A DNA stretch of 64,000 bases from WHSW01 sp963740055 (lineage in GTDB: Bacteria > Actinomycetota > Thermoleophilia > Solirubrobacterales > 70-9): contig CAVUCL010000005.1 in NCBI GenBank assembly GCA_963740055.1, positions 434,001 to 498,000 on the forward strand. Reading direction: 5' to 3'. The translations under genes were made by a program, and so were the position numbers. How positions within the stretch are numbered: the stretch's first letter is position 1; every line of letters starts with the position of its first letter. The notes beneath the pieces are model-generated. The model was not told where the DNA came from. It was given only the letters and a program-made list of their open reading frames with translations, and made no database searches. Shown in pieces: positions 63,281 through 64,000 of the stretch.

Positions 63281-64000
63281 ATGGCTCTCCGCAGCCGGGC
63301 GCGCGCGCTGCTGCGCGGGCCCGAGATCCAGCTATCGCCGAGCGCGATCCCGCCGATCGTCGGCCGGGCGCGGCTCGGGCGCAAGACCAAGGACCTGGTC
63401 AAGCGCCTCGGCCCCGAGGACGTCGCGATCATCGACCACGCCGACCTCGACCGGATCGCCGCCGAGGACCTCGCCGCCAGCGGCGTGCGGGCGGTCGTCA
63501 ACGTCGCCCCGTCGTCGACCGACCGCTATCCGAACCCGGGGCCGCTGATCCTCGCCCGCGCCGGGGTGCGCCTGATCGACGCCCCCGCGGCGCCGCTGTT
63601 CGAGGAGCTCCGCGACGGCGACGAGGTCGTGATCGTCGGCGACGAGGTCCACCACAACGGCGAGCTGCTGGCGACCGGGCGCCTGATCGACCTGGCGACG
63701 GCGAGCGAGCAGATCGAGCGCCAGCGCGAGCGGATCCACGAGGCGCTCTCGGCCTTCGCCGTGAACACGATCGAGCACGTGCGCGAGGAGGGCGAGCTGC
63801 TCTCCGGCAGGATCGACTTTCCCACGGTGCGGACCGACTTCCGCGAGCGCCACGCGCTGATCGTCGTCCGCGGGACGACCTACAGGCGCGACCTGCGCAC
63901 GCTGCGCGCCTACATCGAGGACACGCACCCGGTCCTGGTCGGGGTCGACGGCGGCGCCGACGCGATTCTCGAGGAGGGCTTTCGCCCCGACATGATCCTC
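63281..64000 (+). CDS. steA: SteA-like protein, 5' part (runs off the window)
   Basis: 240 codons visible from ATG 63281 without a stop. GRARLGRKTKDLVKRLGPED, VAIIDHADLDRIAAEDLAAS, VVNVAPSSTDRYPNPGP, and HPVLVGVDGGADAILEEGF, the latter a thiamin-pyrophosphokinase-like region. SteA sits after recN in actinobacteria and is implicated in cytokinesis with SteB in Corynebacterium. The C-terminal membrane part is outside the window. Confidence 0.85.
   Translation, partial: MALRSRARALLRGPEIQLSPSAIPPIVGRARLGRKTKDLVKRLGPEDVAIIDHADLDRIAAEDLAASGVRAVVNVAPSSTDRYPNPGPLILARAGVRLIDAPAAPLFEELRDGDEVVIVGDEVHHNGELLATGRLIDLATASEQIERQRERIHEALSAFAVNTIEHVREEGELLSGRIDFPTVRTDFRERHALIVVRGTTYRRDLRTLRAYIEDTHPVLVGVDGGADAILEEGFRPDMIL

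Noticed and set aside
59956..63501. Long open frame of 1181 codons on the minus strand opposite tlyA, nadK and recN
   Set aside because: Mirror of genes with extreme third-position GC; composition is low-complexity Arg/Ala/Gly/Glu and no family motif is visible. The same holds for long minus-strand frames at 30716-33433, 40500-43481 and 43573-46008.
1..64000. CRISPR arrays, insertion sequences, rRNA
   Set aside because: No regularly spaced repeats, transposase motifs or rRNA-like segments were seen on reading both strands.

Overview
The window is very GC-rich, strongly third-position-GC-biased DNA. Its housekeeping gene order runs hisS-aspS, mnmA-alaS-ruvX-mltG-aroE, then aroC-aroKB-aroQ-pepP-efp-nusB-ispA-dxs-tlyA-nadK-recN-steA. 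Together with secretin-free type IV pili this points to a monoderm actinobacterium, most likely class Thermoleophilia (Solirubrobacterales-like). That placement is inference from gene order, fusions and composition; no rRNA is present.

Layout: 1-8.1 kb is accessory: a cut FAD oxidoreductase, an MpsC/DUF2294 protein, a STAS anti-anti-sigma factor, an MMPL exporter, a receiver / histidine kinase / LuxR regulator operon and a flippase-like membrane protein. 8.3-11.5 kb is a small segment bounded by an intact tRNA-Met and a 26-bp copy of its 3' end, which looks like a tRNA-targeted island; it carries a SnoaL-like protein, a winged-helix regulator, a duplicated-repeat protein, a second MpsC-like protein, a 63-aa protein and a DMT transporter. 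11.6-25.5 kb is housekeeping: M29 peptidase, formiminotransferase, MBL hydrolase, HisRS, AspRS, an IscU-like/MnmA fusion, AlaRS, RuvX, MltG and AroE. 25.5-44.8 kb is a type IV pilus locus: pilB, pilT, pilC, then a 4.6-kb unrelated cassette, then a c-di-GMP-type (GEMM) riboswitch, pilA, three minor pilins, prepilin peptidase, a secreted P-domain protein, pilM, pilN, pilO and a PilP-position protein. 44.9-64 kb is the shikimate block (aroC, fused aroK-aroB, aroQ), peptidases, cfa, efp, an AbiEi/DUF559-type gene bracketed by inverted repeats, nusB, isoprenoid genes (ispA, dxs), a secreted beta-propeller, tlyA, nadK, recN and the start of steA.

The most unusual property is dozens of +1 (and a few -1) frame breaks in essential genes, densest at 18.3-27 kb and absent from most of the rest. 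Every one I could resolve can be placed at a codon wobble position, usually as a codon with two third bases (for example GAC+T, GAA+G, GCA+G). This fits a consensus that merges two closely related strains at synonymous SNPs rather than real pseudogenes. Coordinates of affected genes below are reconstructed across these breaks.

Functionally, the shikimate genes flank and enclose the pilus locus; pilin expression is probably set by cyclic dinucleotide through the riboswitch, with PilB/PilT/PilC/PilMNO forming the machine. The right-hand block links translation (efp, tlyA), transcription antitermination (nusB), isoprenoid precursors, NADP supply and DNA repair, as in other actinobacteria.
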